This document shows, piece after piece, positions 16,953 through 24,154 of a stretch of DNA of 64,000 bases (within the stretch, counting starts at the first letter, position 1; each line of letters opens with the position of its first letter). The translations under genes and the position numbers were made by a program. Below the pieces are notes generated by a model. The model was not told the origin of the DNA, made no database searches, and worked only from the letters and a program-made list of their open reading frames with translations. This DNA comes from DASZHJ01 sp035581425 (lineage in GTDB: Bacteria > Pseudomonadota > Alphaproteobacteria > ATCC43930 > CGMCC-115725): the NCBI GenBank assembly GCA_035581425.1, contig DATJVP010000098.1, positions 1 to 64,000 of the forward strand, given 5' to 3'.

Positions 16953-17486
16953 CTATTGCACCAGCATTTCCTTGAAGAGGACGTCCCTCACCTTGACCGG
17001 CGCGGCGGCGGAATTGACGCGGACCAGCAGTTCCTCGCGCAGACGATAGACCCCGGCGGAGCCGCGGAGATCCTCGACCCGGAGCTCGCGCAAGTAGACC
17101 TGGAAGTTGTCGATGACCCGCGGCATCACGGCCTGGAGCCGCGCTACATCTCCCTGGTTCTCGAGCTCGAGGCTGACGGAGATCTTGAGGAAGCTCGCCT
17201 TGCGGCCGTTCGAGTTGAGATTGACCAGAAGGTCCGGCAAGTCGAAAAAGACGCCGAGCTTCGCGGGCGGCGGGGTCGTTTCCTGCGCGCTCGCCGCCGC
17301 GGTCTCGCTCTGCCCCTTGCCGAGTATCCCGGTAAAGGCGAGCACACCGCCGGTAATGGCGAGCAGCAGCACGACGCCCGCGGCCATAATGAGCAGCCGC
17401 TTCTTTTTGCCGCCGCGTTTCGGCTCGCTCTCCTCGCCGGCATCGGCTGCGGAATCGGCGTCCTCGTCGAGCGTGCGGTCGGTCAT
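16953..17486 (-). CDS. fliL: flagellar stator-associated protein FliL
   Basis: FliL (177 residues) is a single-pass inner-membrane protein that surrounds and supports the stator. It has an acidic N-terminal cytoplasmic tail, a basic patch (PKRGGKKKR), one membrane helix (LLIMAAGVVLLLAITGGVLAF), and the conserved periplasmic domain with LPDLLVNLNSNGRKASFLKISVSLEL and a C-terminus FKEMLVQ. It is the first gene of the fliL-fliM-DUF6468-motE operon. Confidence 0.94.
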   Translation of the reverse strand: MTDRTLDEDADSAADAGEESEPKRGGKKKRLLIMAAGVVLLLAITGGVLAFTGILGKGQSETAAASAQETTPPPAKLGVFFDLPDLLVNLNSNGRKASFLKISVSLELENQGDVARLQAVMPRVIDNFQVYLRELRVEDLRGSAGVYRLREELLVRVNSAAAPVKVRDVLFKEMLVQ

Positions 17487-17555
17487 CGGGCCCTGGACAG
17501 AGATGCGCCGCTCGGTCTCAGCGGCTTCTTCGTGGAAGACGCTAGTGCTTCCTAG

Positions 17556-17570
17556 TTAAGAAGTGGTTGA
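17556..17570. promoter_or_regulatory. CtrA-like box upstream of fliL
   Basis: The sequence is TTAA-N7-TTGA, one mismatch from the CtrA consensus, 70 bp upstream of the fliL ATG and between fliL and the divergent flgF. It is 24 bp from the first palindrome of the flgF enhancer pair. CtrA binding is inferred. Confidence 0.45.
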
Positions 17571-17591
17571 AACCGGGCCCCGAAACGCGCC

Positions 17592-17622
17592 GGGGCAAGA
17601 ACTGCCGGGCAAGCGCTACCGG
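17592..17622. promoter_or_regulatory. paired FlbD-type (ftr-like) elements for flgF
   Basis: Two adjacent near-palindromes share the core GGCA-N5-TGCC: GGCA-AGAAC-TGCC (17594-17606), and GGCA-AGCGC-TACC with one mismatch (17608-17620). They lie about 65-90 bp upstream of the sigma-54 element at 17685, the usual place for an enhancer. The same core precedes four other promoter regions in this window. They resemble Caulobacter ftr elements bound by FlbD. Confidence 0.55.
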
Positions 17623-17684
17623 AGCGCCTTGCCGCGCGCCCAGGCCGGGCACGGAAACCGCGGAAATCCAGTGCTTTCGGCGGG

Positions 17685-17699
17685 TGGCACGAGCCGTGC
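17685..17699 (+). promoter_or_regulatory. sigma-54 promoter of flgF operon
   Basis: TGGCAC-N5-GTGC matches the sigma-54 -24/-12 consensus TGGCAC-N5-TTGC with one mismatch. The invariant GG and GC pairs are correctly spaced. It ends 44 bp before the flgF ATG. Confidence 0.7.
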
Positions 17700-17743
17700 A
17701 TCGAGGGGCCGCACGCCGCCACGAAGGAAAGCCCGTCACCGCC

Positions 17744-18463
17744 ATGGATACCTCGAGCGCAATCGCCCTCTCCTCGCAATTCCTGCTGCAGCGGCAGACG
17801 GATGCGATCGCGAACAACCTCGCGAATCTCTCCACGACCGCCTTCAAGGCGCAGCACCGGACTTTTGGCGAGTACCTGATGCACAATCCCGACGGCACGA
17901 CCTTGAGCTCGGTCCAGGAGACCGGCACCGCGCGCGACATGGCACAGGGGCCGATCTCGCAGACCGGCAACCCCCTGGACGTCGCAGTCAACGGCGAGGG
18001 CTTCCTCGCGGTCGGCACGCCCTTCGGCCCGCGCTACACCCGCGCCGGCCACTTCCAGATCGATCAGACGGGACAGCTCGTCACCAGCCAGGGCAGTCCC
18101 GTGCTCAACACAACCGGCAATCCCATCGTCGTTCCCGAGGGCGGCACCGACATCACGATCTCGCGGGACGGCACCGTCACCACCAAGGAAGGGCAAGCCG
18201 GTAAGCTCCAGGTCGTCACCTTCGGCGACAACAATGCCCTCCGCGCGACGGCGAGCGGCCTTTACACGACCACTCAGGCCCCGCAGCCCGTGGCCGATCC
18301 CAACCTGGTCCAGGGCGCGCTCGAAGGCTCCAACGTTCAGGCCGTCGTCGAGCTTACGCGCCTCATGTCCGTCGAGCGCGGCAACGCCTACGCCAAGGAT
18401 TTCATCGACGGCGAGGCGAACCGGATTCAAACCGCCCTCGATCACCTCGGCAAAGTCTCCTAA
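17744..18463 (+). CDS. flgF: flagellar proximal rod protein FlgF
   Basis: FlgF (239 residues) is a rod subunit exported through the flagellar apparatus. The N-terminal helix has LLQRQTDAIANNLANLSTTAFK, the middle has NPLDVAVNGEGFLAVGTPFG and YTRAGHFQID, and the C-terminal helix includes GALEGSNVQAVVELTRLM. The frame is open upstream, but the ATG at 17744 gives the standard N-terminus. It begins the flgF-flgG-flgA-flgH operon. Confidence 0.95.
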   Translation: MDTSSAIALSSQFLLQRQTDAIANNLANLSTTAFKAQHRTFGEYLMHNPDGTTLSSVQETGTARDMAQGPISQTGNPLDVAVNGEGFLAVGTPFGPRYTRAGHFQIDQTGQLVTSQGSPVLNTTGNPIVVPEGGTDITISRDGTVTTKEGQAGKLQVVTFGDNNALRATASGLYTTTQAPQPVADPNLVQGALEGSNVQAVVELTRLMSVERGNAYAKDFIDGEANRIQTALDHLGKVS

Positions 18464-18481
18464 CGAAAGCGAGATCGTCCC

Positions 18482-19267
18482 ATGCGCTCCCTCAACATCG
18501 CCGCGACGGGCATGCTGGCCCAGCAGCTCAACGTCGAGGTGATCTCCAACAACATCGCGAACCTCAACACCACCGCCTTCAAGCGGGAGCGTGCGGAGTT
18601 CCAGGATCTCCTCTACGAGAACCAACGCGCCGCGGGTGCGAGCTCCTCCGACAATGGCACAATCGTGCCGGTCGGTGTCGACATCGGCACGGGCGTCAAG
18701 GCGGCGGCGGTCTACCGCATCACCCAGCAGGGTACGCTCCTCAACACCAACAACCCGCTCGACGTCGCGATCTCAGGCCGGGGATACTTCCAGGTGCTGA
18801 TGCCGGACGGCTCGACCGCCTATACGCGCGCGGGCTCCTTCCAGCTCAGCCCCACCGGTGAGATCGTCACCGCCGACGGCTACGTGGTGCAGCCGGGTAT
18901 CACGCTTCCGAGCAACACGGTCTCCGTCACGGTCAACGCGAGCGGCCAGGTACTCGCGGAAATCGCGGGACAGAACTCGCAGCAGACGATCGGCCAGTTC
19001 CAGCTCGCGACATTTCCGAATGAGGCCGGCCTGTCGCAGCTCGGCGGCAATCTCCTGAAGCAGACGGAGGCTTCGGGCGCGCCTGTCACCGGCAATCCCG
19101 GCGCCACCGGCTTCGGCACGATCCAGCAGGGCTTCCTCGAGACCTCCAACGTCAACGTCGTCTCGGAGATCACCAACCTCATCACGGCGCAGCGCGCCTA
19201 CGAGATGAACTCGAAGGTGATCCAGACCTCCGACGACATGGCCTCGACCCTGACCCAGCTCCGCTGA
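18482..19267 (+). CDS. flgG: flagellar distal rod protein FlgG
   Basis: FlgG (261 residues) is the distal rod subunit. The N-terminus MRSLNIAATGMLAQQLNVEV and SNNIANLNTTAFKRERAEFQDL, the distal-rod-type segment QGTLLNTNNPLDVAISGRGY, and the C-terminus FLETSNVNVVSEITNLITAQ with AYEMNSKVIQTSDDM are all family signatures. It lies 18 bp after flgF. Confidence 0.97.
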   Translation: MRSLNIAATGMLAQQLNVEVISNNIANLNTTAFKRERAEFQDLLYENQRAAGASSSDNGTIVPVGVDIGTGVKAAAVYRITQQGTLLNTNNPLDVAISGRGYFQVLMPDGSTAYTRAGSFQLSPTGEIVTADGYVVQPGITLPSNTVSVTVNASGQVLAEIAGQNSQQTIGQFQLATFPNEAGLSQLGGNLLKQTEASGAPVTGNPGATGFGTIQQGFLETSNVNVVSEITNLITAQRAYEMNSKVIQTSDDMASTLTQLR

Positions 19268-19276
19268 GGCATCGCC

Positions 19277-20185
19277 GTGACCCGCTTCCTCGCAGCACTC
19301 CTCGCCTTCCTGCTGCTCCCGCTGACGGCCGCGGCGGCGCCGGTGCTGAAGCCCATCGTCAGCGTCGACGACAAAGTGATCCGGCTGGGCGATCTCTTCG
19401 ACGGGCTCGGCGCGCGGGCGGAGACCGCGGTCGCGGCAGCGCCGCCTCCCGGCAGCAAGCTCGTCTTCGATTCCGCGTGGCTCGCCGCGCTGGCAGATAG
19501 CCAGCACATCGACTGGCATCCGGCCTCCCGCTTCGACCAGGCTGTGGTCGAGCGCGCGAGCCGCAGCATCGGCGCCGATGAGATTTCGGAAACGGTCCTG
19601 CGCGTGCTCGCGGAGCAGACGCCGACTTCGGGCGCAGAGATCAAGCTCGACGACCCGACCCTCCGCCTCGTCGTCGCCCAAGGCGACCGCACGCCGCTTG
19701 CGCTCGACGGTCTAAACTTCGACCGCCAGAGCGGCCGCTTCAGCGCTTTTATCGGCGCGGAGCGGCTTCGCGTGAGCGGCCGTCTGCTGCGGAACGCCGA
19801 GGTACCGACCCTGATCCGCCCGATCGGCGCCGGCGAGACCATCGCAACCGGTGACATCCAGCTCGTCTCCGTACGCGCGGATCGGCTCGGTCCCGACGCG
19901 CTGCTTCAGGCGTCCGACCTCGTTGGCAAGGCCGCGCGCCATACGCTGCGCGCAGGCCAGCCGCTTCGGCAGGGGGACGTGGAGACACCCGTCGTGATCC
20001 ACCGCGGCAGCATCGTCACTATCGTGCTCGACAGCGCCTCGCTGCATCTCACGGTCGAGGGCAAGGCCGTCGAGGACGGCTCCCTCGGCGCCGTGATCCG
20101 CGTCTCCAATACGAAATCAAGCCGCGTCATCGATGCCGTCGTCACCGGGCCGAACACGGTCGCCGTGCGGCTCGCCTCCCGCTAG
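19277..20185 (+). CDS. flgA: P-ring assembly chaperone FlgA
   Basis: FlgA (302 residues) is a periplasmic chaperone needed for assembly of the FlgI P ring. A signal peptide (FLAALLAFLLLPLTAAAA) is followed by an N-terminal domain and the conserved SAF-type C-terminal domain with IRPIGAGETIATGDIQLVSV, ASDLVGKAARHTLRAGQPL and IRVSNTKSSRVIDAVV. The start is a GTG at 19277, 9 bp after flgG. Confidence 0.93.
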   Translation: MTRFLAALLAFLLLPLTAAAAPVLKPIVSVDDKVIRLGDLFDGLGARAETAVAAAPPPGSKLVFDSAWLAALADSQHIDWHPASRFDQAVVERASRSIGADEISETVLRVLAEQTPTSGAEIKLDDPTLRLVVAQGDRTPLALDGLNFDRQSGRFSAFIGAERLRVSGRLLRNAEVPTLIRPIGAGETIATGDIQLVSVRADRLGPDALLQASDLVGKAARHTLRAGQPLRQGDVETPVVIHRGSIVTIVLDSASLHLTVEGKAVEDGSLGAVIRVSNTKSSRVIDAVVTGPNTVAVRLASR

Positions 20186-20196
20186 GAAACTCGATC

Positions 20197-20940
20197 ATGC
20201 GAATCCACCCTCTCGCCTTCGTGCCCCTCCTGGGCCTCACGCTCGCGGCTTGCGGCACGACCACAAAGCTCTCGCAGATCGGTGAGACGCCGCCGCTCAC
20301 GACCATTCAGGATCCGGCTCGCCAGCCCGGCTATAAGCCGGTCTCGTTGCCGATGCCGGATCCGATCGTGACCGAGCGGCGCCCGAGCTCGCTCTGGCAG
20401 GCCGGAAGCCGCGCCTTCTTCAAGGATCAGCGCGCCAGCAATGTCGGCGACATCCTGACGGTGCTGGTCTCCTTCGACGAGAAAGCGCAATTCGACAACA
20501 ATACGCAGCTCCAGCGCGCCGGCACCGTAAATATGGCGGTGCCGCAGCTCTATGGCTTCCAGCAGCAGATCCAGAAGATCCTTCCGCACGCCGCGAACAT
20601 GTCGGACCTCGTCGACACCAGCGGCAGCAGCAATCAAAACGCGACCACAGAAGTGAAGCGCGAGGAGCAGGTCAATCTCAGCGTCGCCGCCGAAGTCACG
20701 CAGGTTCTTCCGAACGGCAATCTCGTGGTAGTGGGACGGCAGGAAATCCGCGTCAATTTCGAGGTCCGCGACCTCCAGCTCACCGGCGTGATCCGGCCGC
20801 AGGACATCAGCTCGACCAACACCATCAACTATTTCAAGCTCGCGGAGGCCCGCATCTCCTATGGCGGCCGCGGCCAGCAGACCGACACGCAGCAGCCCCG
20901 CTACGGACAGCAGTTCCTGGACGTCATCAACCCGTTCTAG
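20197..20940 (+). CDS. flgH: flagellar L-ring lipoprotein FlgH
   Basis: FlgH (247 residues) forms the outer-membrane L ring. The lipobox LAAC is at residues 16-19 of a lipoprotein signal peptide. The body carries SLWQAGSRAFFKDQRASNVGDILTVLV and the C-terminal PQDISSTNTINYFKLAEARISYGGRG. It is the last gene of the flgF operon and is convergent with dksA 35 bp away. Confidence 0.96.
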   Translation: MRIHPLAFVPLLGLTLAACGTTTKLSQIGETPPLTTIQDPARQPGYKPVSLPMPDPIVTERRPSSLWQAGSRAFFKDQRASNVGDILTVLVSFDEKAQFDNNTQLQRAGTVNMAVPQLYGFQQQIQKILPHAANMSDLVDTSGSSNQNATTEVKREEQVNLSVAAEVTQVLPNGNLVVVGRQEIRVNFEVRDLQLTGVIRPQDISSTNTINYFKLAEARISYGGRGQQTDTQQPRYGQQFLDVINPF

Positions 20941-20975
20941 CGTGCTCGACGCGCTCGGCTCCTGGGAGCGGCGCC

Positions 20976-21392
20976 TCAATCGTCGCGGTGCGTGCGCTCC
21001 ATGCGCTCGTGGCGCTCTTGCGCCTCGAGACTCAGGGTGGCGATCGGACGCGCCTCCAGGCGGCGGAGGCTGATAGGCTCGTCCGTCTCCTCGCAATACC
21101 CGTAGGTGCCGTCCTCGATCCGGCCCAGCGCGGCATCGATCTTGGTGATGAGCTTGCGCTCGCGGTCGCGCGTGCGGAGCTCGAGCGCGCGCTCGGTCTC
21201 GAGCGACGCGCGGTCGTTGAGGTCGGGCTCCGAGAGACTCTCCTCCTTCAAATGCTGAAGCGTCTCGTTCGACTCTTCCAGCAGCTCGCCCCGCCAGCGC
21301 AACAGCTTCTGGCGGAAATACTCGCGCTGCAGCGGGTTCATGAACTCTTCAGCTTCCGAGGGACGGTATTCAGGCGGGAGGGCTGGCCGCAT
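20976..21392 (-). CDS. dksA: RNA polymerase-binding transcription factor DksA
   Basis: DksA (138 residues) binds the RNA polymerase secondary channel and, with ppGpp, tunes promoters. The coiled-coil region follows FMNPLQREYFRQKLLRWRGELLEE, and the zinc-finger-like end reads YGYCEETDEPISLRRLEARP followed by IATLSLEAQERHER. Only one Cys remains of the four metal ligands in the classical protein, which is usual in alphaproteobacterial DksA. A TATACT -10-like element lies upstream at about 21435. Its position between flgH and fliX may be incidental. Confidence 0.92.
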   Translation of the reverse strand: MRPALPPEYRPSEAEEFMNPLQREYFRQKLLRWRGELLEESNETLQHLKEESLSEPDLNDRASLETERALELRTRDRERKLITKIDAALGRIEDGTYGYCEETDEPISLRRLEARPIATLSLEAQERHERMERTHRDD

Positions 21393-21514
21393 TCACCTAC
21401 TCCGTGAGACACGAAGGTTCTCGAAGCGCGCGGGAGTATAGGGATCGAGCCTCGGCGGGGCAAGCGCCGATGCAGCGCGCAGCTAGTTGATTTTGCTGAC
21501 AATTCGAAATTGAA

Positions 21515-21931
21515 TCATGCCACCTGGGAGAGCTTGGCGAGCTCTACCTGTGCGCGCAGATCGATCTCGTCCAGCACGGCCAGGAGTCGAGGATCGTCGA
21601 CCCGGCCCCGCTCGCTTTCGGCCACCCGCTGCAGTTCCGAAATGCGCCCGCGCGAGAGGCCGCCCCCGAGCAAGGCGAGGCGGATGTCGTCGAGGCGGTC
21701 GAGCAGCGTGCTGCCGCGCTGTACCGCACGGCGCCGCTCCGCAAGCGCATCCGGCAATTCCTGTAGCTGGAAAAGACCCTCGACCGAGACGACGGGCCGC
21801 GCCGCGGCAGGTGCCGATGCGGGGTGCTCGCTCGACACGGCCGAGGCGAAATCCGATGCACTCCCCGATCCGGTCTTGCCGTCGCGTTTCGGCGAGGCGG
21901 GTCGAAGCGGCGAGGTCGAATCGATTCGCAT
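21515..21931 (-). CDS. fliX: flagellar assembly regulator FliX
   Basis: FliX (138 residues) is the Caulobacter-type partner that senses early flagellar assembly and controls FlbD. The C-terminal half is recognisable: GSTLLDRLDDIRLALLGGGLS, then DDPRLLAVLDEIDLRAQVEL and AKLSQVA. The N-terminal half is low-complexity. I choose the ATG at 21931 because MRIDSTS is the family-type N-terminus; an ATG at 21970 is also open. It is divergent from flgI as in Caulobacter, with a perfect CtrA box between. Confidence 0.85.
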   Translation of the reverse strand: MRIDSTSPLRPASPKRDGKTGSGSASDFASAVSSEHPASAPAAARPVVSVEGLFQLQELPDALAERRRAVQRGSTLLDRLDDIRLALLGGGLSRGRISELQRVAESERGRVDDPRLLAVLDEIDLRAQVELAKLSQVA

Positions 21932-21982
21932 GGGGAGCGATGCGTCCGTCAGCGGAGGATGCCGCAGCATCGCGCGGCAGTC

Positions 21983-21998
21983 TTAATCCCCGATTAAC
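21983..21998. promoter_or_regulatory. perfect CtrA box between fliX and flgI
   Basis: TTAA-TCCCCGA-TTAAC is an exact match to the CtrA consensus TTAA-N7-TTAAC. It lies 52 bp upstream of the fliX ATG, and fliX is a CtrA-dependent gene in Caulobacter. The flgI-side FlbD palindromes begin 13 bp away. Confidence 0.7.
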
Positions 21999-22010
21999 GT
22001 AGCGCGCCGC

Positions 22011-22047
22011 CCGGCAAACCCTGCCGGGAGAGTGGCAGGCTTTGCCC
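22011..22047. promoter_or_regulatory. paired FlbD-type elements for flgI
   Basis: Two exact GGCA-N5-TGCC palindromes: CCGGCA-AACCC-TGCCGG (22011-22027) and GGCA-GGCTT-TGCC (22034-22046). Their centres are 21 bp apart, two helical turns, and 75-95 bp upstream of the sigma-54 element at 22114. Together they also form a long imperfect hairpin, but their place and the recurrence of the core favour protein binding. Confidence 0.6.
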
Positions 22048-22113
22048 GTGCGGCGCCGGCGCCGTGCCCGCGCGAATCGAGAAAACACCTGCGATTTCCG
22101 AATCTTGCGCTAC

Positions 22114-22128
22114 TGGCACGAGCTTCGC
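22114..22128 (+). promoter_or_regulatory. sigma-54 promoter of flgI operon
   Basis: TGGCAC-N5-TCGC, one mismatch from TGGCAC-N5-TTGC with correct GG/GC spacing, ends 41 bp before the flgI ATG. The first 11 bases (TGGCACGAGC plus flank) closely resemble the flgF promoter. Confidence 0.68.
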
Positions 22129-22169
22129 ATGAGAGGGTGCGTCTTAACCGAACCCGTGCCCGAGAGCCC

Positions 22170-23375
22170 ATGTTCCAGCCGTCTCGCCTCTGCCGCCGCC
22201 TCCTCCTCGCGCTCGGCGCGCTCGCGCTCAGCGCCGCGCTGCAGGGCGCCGACGCGGCCTCTCGCATCAAGGACATCGTGGAATTCGAGGGTGTGCGCGA
22301 GAACATGCTCGTGGGCTATGGCCTCGTGGTCGGCCTCAACGGGACCGGCGACAGCCTCAACAACGCGATCTTCACCCGCGAGAGCCTGATCGGCATGCTC
22401 GAACGCATGGGCGTCAACGCCCGCGACGCCGCGCTCCGCACGAAGAACGTCGCGGCGGTGATGGTGACGGCGACGCTGCCGGCATTCGGGCGCCAGGGTG
22501 CGCGCATCGACGTCTCGGTCTCGGCGCTCGGCGATGCAAAGAGCCTGCTCGGCGGCACTCTGCTGGTGACGCCGATGCTCGCCGCCGACGGCGAGGTCTA
22601 TGCGGTCGCGCAGGGCTCGGTCGCGACCGGCGGCTTCTCGGCCTCCGGCAAGGCGCAGAGCGTCACAAAGGGCGTGCCGACCTCGGGCCGTATCTCCGCC
22701 GGCGCCATCGTCGAGCGCGAGGTTGGGTTCGAGCTCGCGAAGCTGCGCACGATGAACCTCACCCTGCACAATCCTGATTTCACCACCGCGCGGCGCGTCG
22801 CGCAGGCGATCAACGCCTTCCTCGGCACGCCCGCCGCGCGCGCGCTCGACCCCAGCACCATTCTCCTGACCTTCCCCGAGCAGGCCAAGGGCGACCTGGT
22901 CTCGCTCGTCACGGACATCGAACAGCTCAAGATCGAGCCCGACCAACCCGCACGCGTCGTGATCGACGAGCAGAACGGCGTCATCGTCATGGGCGAGAAC
23001 GTCCGCATCAGCACGGTGGCGATCGCGCAAGGCAGCCTCACCGTCCGCGTTACCGAGACGGCAGAGGTCTCGCAGCCCAACTCCTTCGCCCCGCCGAGCC
23101 GCCGCATCGCCCCCGGGGGCCAGGAGAATCCTCCCGGCCAGGATGGTGTGCAGTTCGCGCCCGGCGGCGGCGGCCAGACTGTCGTCGTGCCGCGGACCGA
23201 CGTCAACGTCGACGAGGATCATGAAAAGCGCATGGCCGTCGTGCGCGCCGGCGTCACTTTGCAGGAGCTCGTCAACAGCTTGAACGCGCTCGGCGTGGGG
23301 CCCCGCGACATGATCAGCATCCTCCAAGCCATCAAGGCCGCGGGCGCGCTGCAGGCCGACGTCGAGCTCATGTGA
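22170..23375 (+). CDS. flgI: flagellar P-ring protein FlgI
   Basis: FlgI (401 residues) forms the periplasmic P ring. A signal peptide precedes SRIKDIVEFEGVRENMLVGY and GLVVGLNGTGDSLNNAIFT, both strongly conserved. The region near residues 310-340 (PPSRRIAPGGQENPPGQDG and following Gly-rich residues) is a Gly/Pro-rich insertion just before the conserved VVPRTDVNV. The C-terminus LQELVNSLNALGVGPRDMIS is typical. The frame extends upstream to 22032, but the ATG at 22170 directly precedes the signal peptide and lies after the sigma-54 promoter. Confidence 0.96.
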   Translation: MFQPSRLCRRLLLALGALALSAALQGADAASRIKDIVEFEGVRENMLVGYGLVVGLNGTGDSLNNAIFTRESLIGMLERMGVNARDAALRTKNVAAVMVTATLPAFGRQGARIDVSVSALGDAKSLLGGTLLVTPMLAADGEVYAVAQGSVATGGFSASGKAQSVTKGVPTSGRISAGAIVEREVGFELAKLRTMNLTLHNPDFTTARRVAQAINAFLGTPAARALDPSTILLTFPEQAKGDLVSLVTDIEQLKIEPDQPARVVIDEQNGVIVMGENVRISTVAIAQGSLTVRVTETAEVSQPNSFAPPSRRIAPGGQENPPGQDGVQFAPGGGGQTVVVPRTDVNVDEDHEKRMAVVRAGVTLQELVNSLNALGVGPRDMISILQAIKAAGALQADVELM

Positions 23376-23689
23376 TGGACGCGACGAAACCCATCCTCGC
23401 GCCGCTCACCGGCGCCGCTACCCCAGCGCAGCCGGCCCCGACCAACGACCCCGTGGCCGCCCGCAAGGCTGCGGAGGACTTCGAGGCGTTCTATCTGTCG
23501 CAAGCCATGGACAGCATGTTCGAAGGCATCAACAGCGACGCGCTCTTCGGCGGAGGCAATAGTGAGAGCGTCTACCGCTCGCTGCTGCTGCAGGAATACG
23601 CGAAGGTCGCGGCGAAGAGCGGCGGCATCGGCATCGCGGACGCCGTGCAGCAAGAGATCCTCCGCATGCAGGAGGGCCAGAAGAAATGA
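23375..23689 (+). CDS. flgJ: rod-binding protein FlgJ (N-terminal domain only)
   Basis: A 104-residue protein matching the rod-capping half of FlgJ: RKAAEDFEAFYLSQAMDSMF, then GGGNSESVYRSLLLQEYAKV and GIGIADAVQQEILRMQ. It lacks the muramidase domain of enteric FlgJ, as is usual in alphaproteobacteria, so a separate enzyme must open the peptidoglycan. The ATG at 23375 shares its first base with the flgI stop; a GTG one codon upstream is possible. Confidence 0.92.
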   Translation: MDATKPILAPLTGAATPAQPAPTNDPVAARKAAEDFEAFYLSQAMDSMFEGINSDALFGGGNSESVYRSLLLQEYAKVAAKSGGIGIADAVQQEILRMQEGQKK

Positions 23690-24138
23690 GTGCGAGACCC
23701 GCTTCCCCTGCCATCGCCTGCAGCGCACCGGACCTGATCTCGGTCTCGGGCGCGCTCGCGGCGCTGCTCGAGCGCGAGACCGCCGAGCTCGCGGCAATGC
23801 GGCTCGACGCCGCCGAGCGCCTCAGGGACGAGAAAGCGCGGCTCACGCGGCACTACCGCGCGCAGCTCGAGGCGGTGCGCAGCGGCAAGATCACCCTGCG
23901 CGAGGCGCCGCCCGCGCTTCGCGCGGAGATCGCGTCGGCCTCGGCGCGGCTCGCCGCCGCCGCACTCGAGAACGAGCGCGCGCTTCGCGCGGGTCGCGCC
24001 GCCGTCGAGCGCGTGGTTGCAGCGATCGCCAAGGCCGTCGTTTCGGACACGCGGCGCTCGCGGGCCTACGCGCCACCGCGGCACGCGCCCGCCCGTCTCG
24101 ACGGCATCGGCGGCATCGCCGTCGACCGCCGGCTCTGA
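23686..24138 (+). CDS. flgN: FlgN-like export chaperone
   Basis: A 150-residue helical protein resembling FlgN-type chaperones of the hook-filament junction proteins FlgK and FlgL. It is Ala/Arg/Glu-rich with long helices (ALLERETAELAAMRLDAAER) and a basic tail ending YAPPRHAPARLDGIGGIAV. The start overlaps the flgJ stop (ATGA) and it sits directly before flgK, the expected location. Sequence similarity is weak, so the call leans on length, composition and context. Confidence 0.68.
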   Translation: MSARPASPAIACSAPDLISVSGALAALLERETAELAAMRLDAAERLRDEKARLTRHYRAQLEAVRSGKITLREAPPALRAEIASASARLAAAALENERALRAGRAAVERVVAAIAKAVVSDTRRSRAYAPPRHAPARLDGIGGIAVDRRL

Positions 24139-24154
24139 GGGCTCGAGGACGGTC

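Noticed and set aside
22145..22150. TTAACC before flgI as a CtrA site
   Set aside because: No second half-site at the proper spacing; the flgI promoter is better explained by the sigma-54 element at 22114.
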